Below, in pieces: positions 63,734-64,000 of a stretch of 64,000 nt of DNA. The number at the start of each line of letters is the position of its first letter. The stretch's first letter is position 1. Source of the stretch: Chitinophaga sp. S165 (lineage in GTDB: Bacteria; Bacteroidota; Bacteroidia; Chitinophagales; Chitinophagaceae). The stretch spans positions 788,390 to 852,389 of the forward strand of contig NZ_QGTG01000001.1 in assembly GCF_003182155.1 (NCBI RefSeq), written 5' to 3'. The notes below the pieces were generated by a model. That model saw only the letters and a list, made by a program, of their open reading frames with translations. It did not search any database and was not told where the DNA came from. The position numbers were made by a program, and so were the translations under genes.

Positions 63734-64000
63734 TCAAGGGGTGGTCAGTATGAACAGCAGTAATAACAATTCGGAGTGCCGGGATAGGAACTGACGCAGG
63801 AATCGCAGTGTTTCTACCTGTACATTTTTGACCCTGCTCTTTGACAATTGCAGCTGATTGGCGATAGCTGCATGGTCCAGTCCCTCCTGCCGGCTTAACC
63901 GGAAAATGGTACGTTGCTGTTCCGTGAGGCGGGACAGGGCGGTATTGATCAGTTGCTGGCTTTCCCTGGCATCCAGTTGGAGATCGAGCGCATCGGCCAC
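63734..64000 (-). CDS. ECF sigma-70 factor, C-terminal part (start beyond window)
   Basis: 88 residues are visible, continuing past the right edge. Region 4 is clear: ALSRLTEQQRTIFRLSRQEG followed by LDHAAIANQLQLSKSRVKNV, the DNA-binding helix-turn-helix for the -35 element. The C-terminus is hydrophobic (ELLLLLFILTTP). Position ahead of FecR, SusC and SusD on the same strand makes it the sigma factor of the second Sus locus. Region 2 lies outside the window. Confidence 0.93.
   Translation of the reverse strand: MADALDLQLDARESQQLINTALSRLTEQQRTIFRLSRQEGLDHAAIANQLQLSKSRVKNVQVETLRFLRQFLSRHSELLLLLFILTTP

Overview
The window comes from a Bacteroidota genome, most likely Chitinophagaceae (Chitinophaga-like). 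The evidence is two SusC/SusD loci each with an ECF sigma factor and a FecR anti-sigma factor, a giant surface protein ending in a gliding-motility/T9SS-type C-terminal domain, a two-component-propeller histidine kinase, an exported DUF6443/RHS protein, and repeated -7 promoter boxes of the Bacteroidota form TAnnTTTG with little Shine-Dalgarno signal. I saw no rRNA, tRNA, CRISPR array or intact insertion sequence.

Layout. 1-3.9 kb: a large DUF5724/DUF4132-like protein, cut by the window edge, behind a small unknown partner. 4.0-5.1 kb: DUF6965 protein and an AraC regulator, convergent. 5.3-14.7 kb: a molybdenum block on the minus strand. An operon runs [2Fe-2S] subunit, Mo-hydroxylase large subunit, di-haem-motif cytochrome c, XdhC, MocA-type nucleotidyltransferase, MoaA. 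It is followed by a ModE-type regulator and a TonB-dependent receptor. The block reads as a periplasmic molybdenum hydroxylase, its electron acceptor, its cofactor maturation genes and a possible outer-membrane uptake route for the metal.

14.5-20.7 kb: a toxin-like island: a 1-kb non-coding stretch with a strongly folded 149-nt palindromic element, a small acidic putative immunity gene, and a 1410-residue secreted RHS protein with a toxin-like C-terminal tip. 20.7-28.8 kb: a Bacteroidota-specific unknown, DUF2809 membrane protein, a GH5 glycosidase with a C-terminal carbohydrate-binding module, a DUF779/aldehyde dehydrogenase pair divergent from an AraC regulator, and an M1 metallopeptidase.

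29.2-36.8 kb: first Sus locus (ECF sigma, FecR, SusC, SusD, glycerophosphodiesterase). 36.8-42.8 kb: 2'-5' RNA ligase-like protein, propeller histidine kinase with its LuxR-type response regulator, SRPBCC protein and flavin reductase. 42.9-51.4 kb: one 2841-residue repeat-built surface protein. 51.4-52.0 kb: an AT-rich gap with two perfect DnaA boxes. 52.0-55.6 kb: DinB-like, VOC, secreted phosphodiesterase and an unknown secreted protein. 55.6-64 kb: second Sus locus on the minus strand (partial ECF sigma, FecR, SusC, SusD, PKD lipoprotein, HGSNAT/DUF5009-like membrane acyltransferase).

The points most worth following up are the ModE-TonB receptor pairing, the RHS toxin/immunity pair with the folded element beside it, and the paired DnaA boxes. 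All identifications are from reading sequence and remembered family features; no database search was run.
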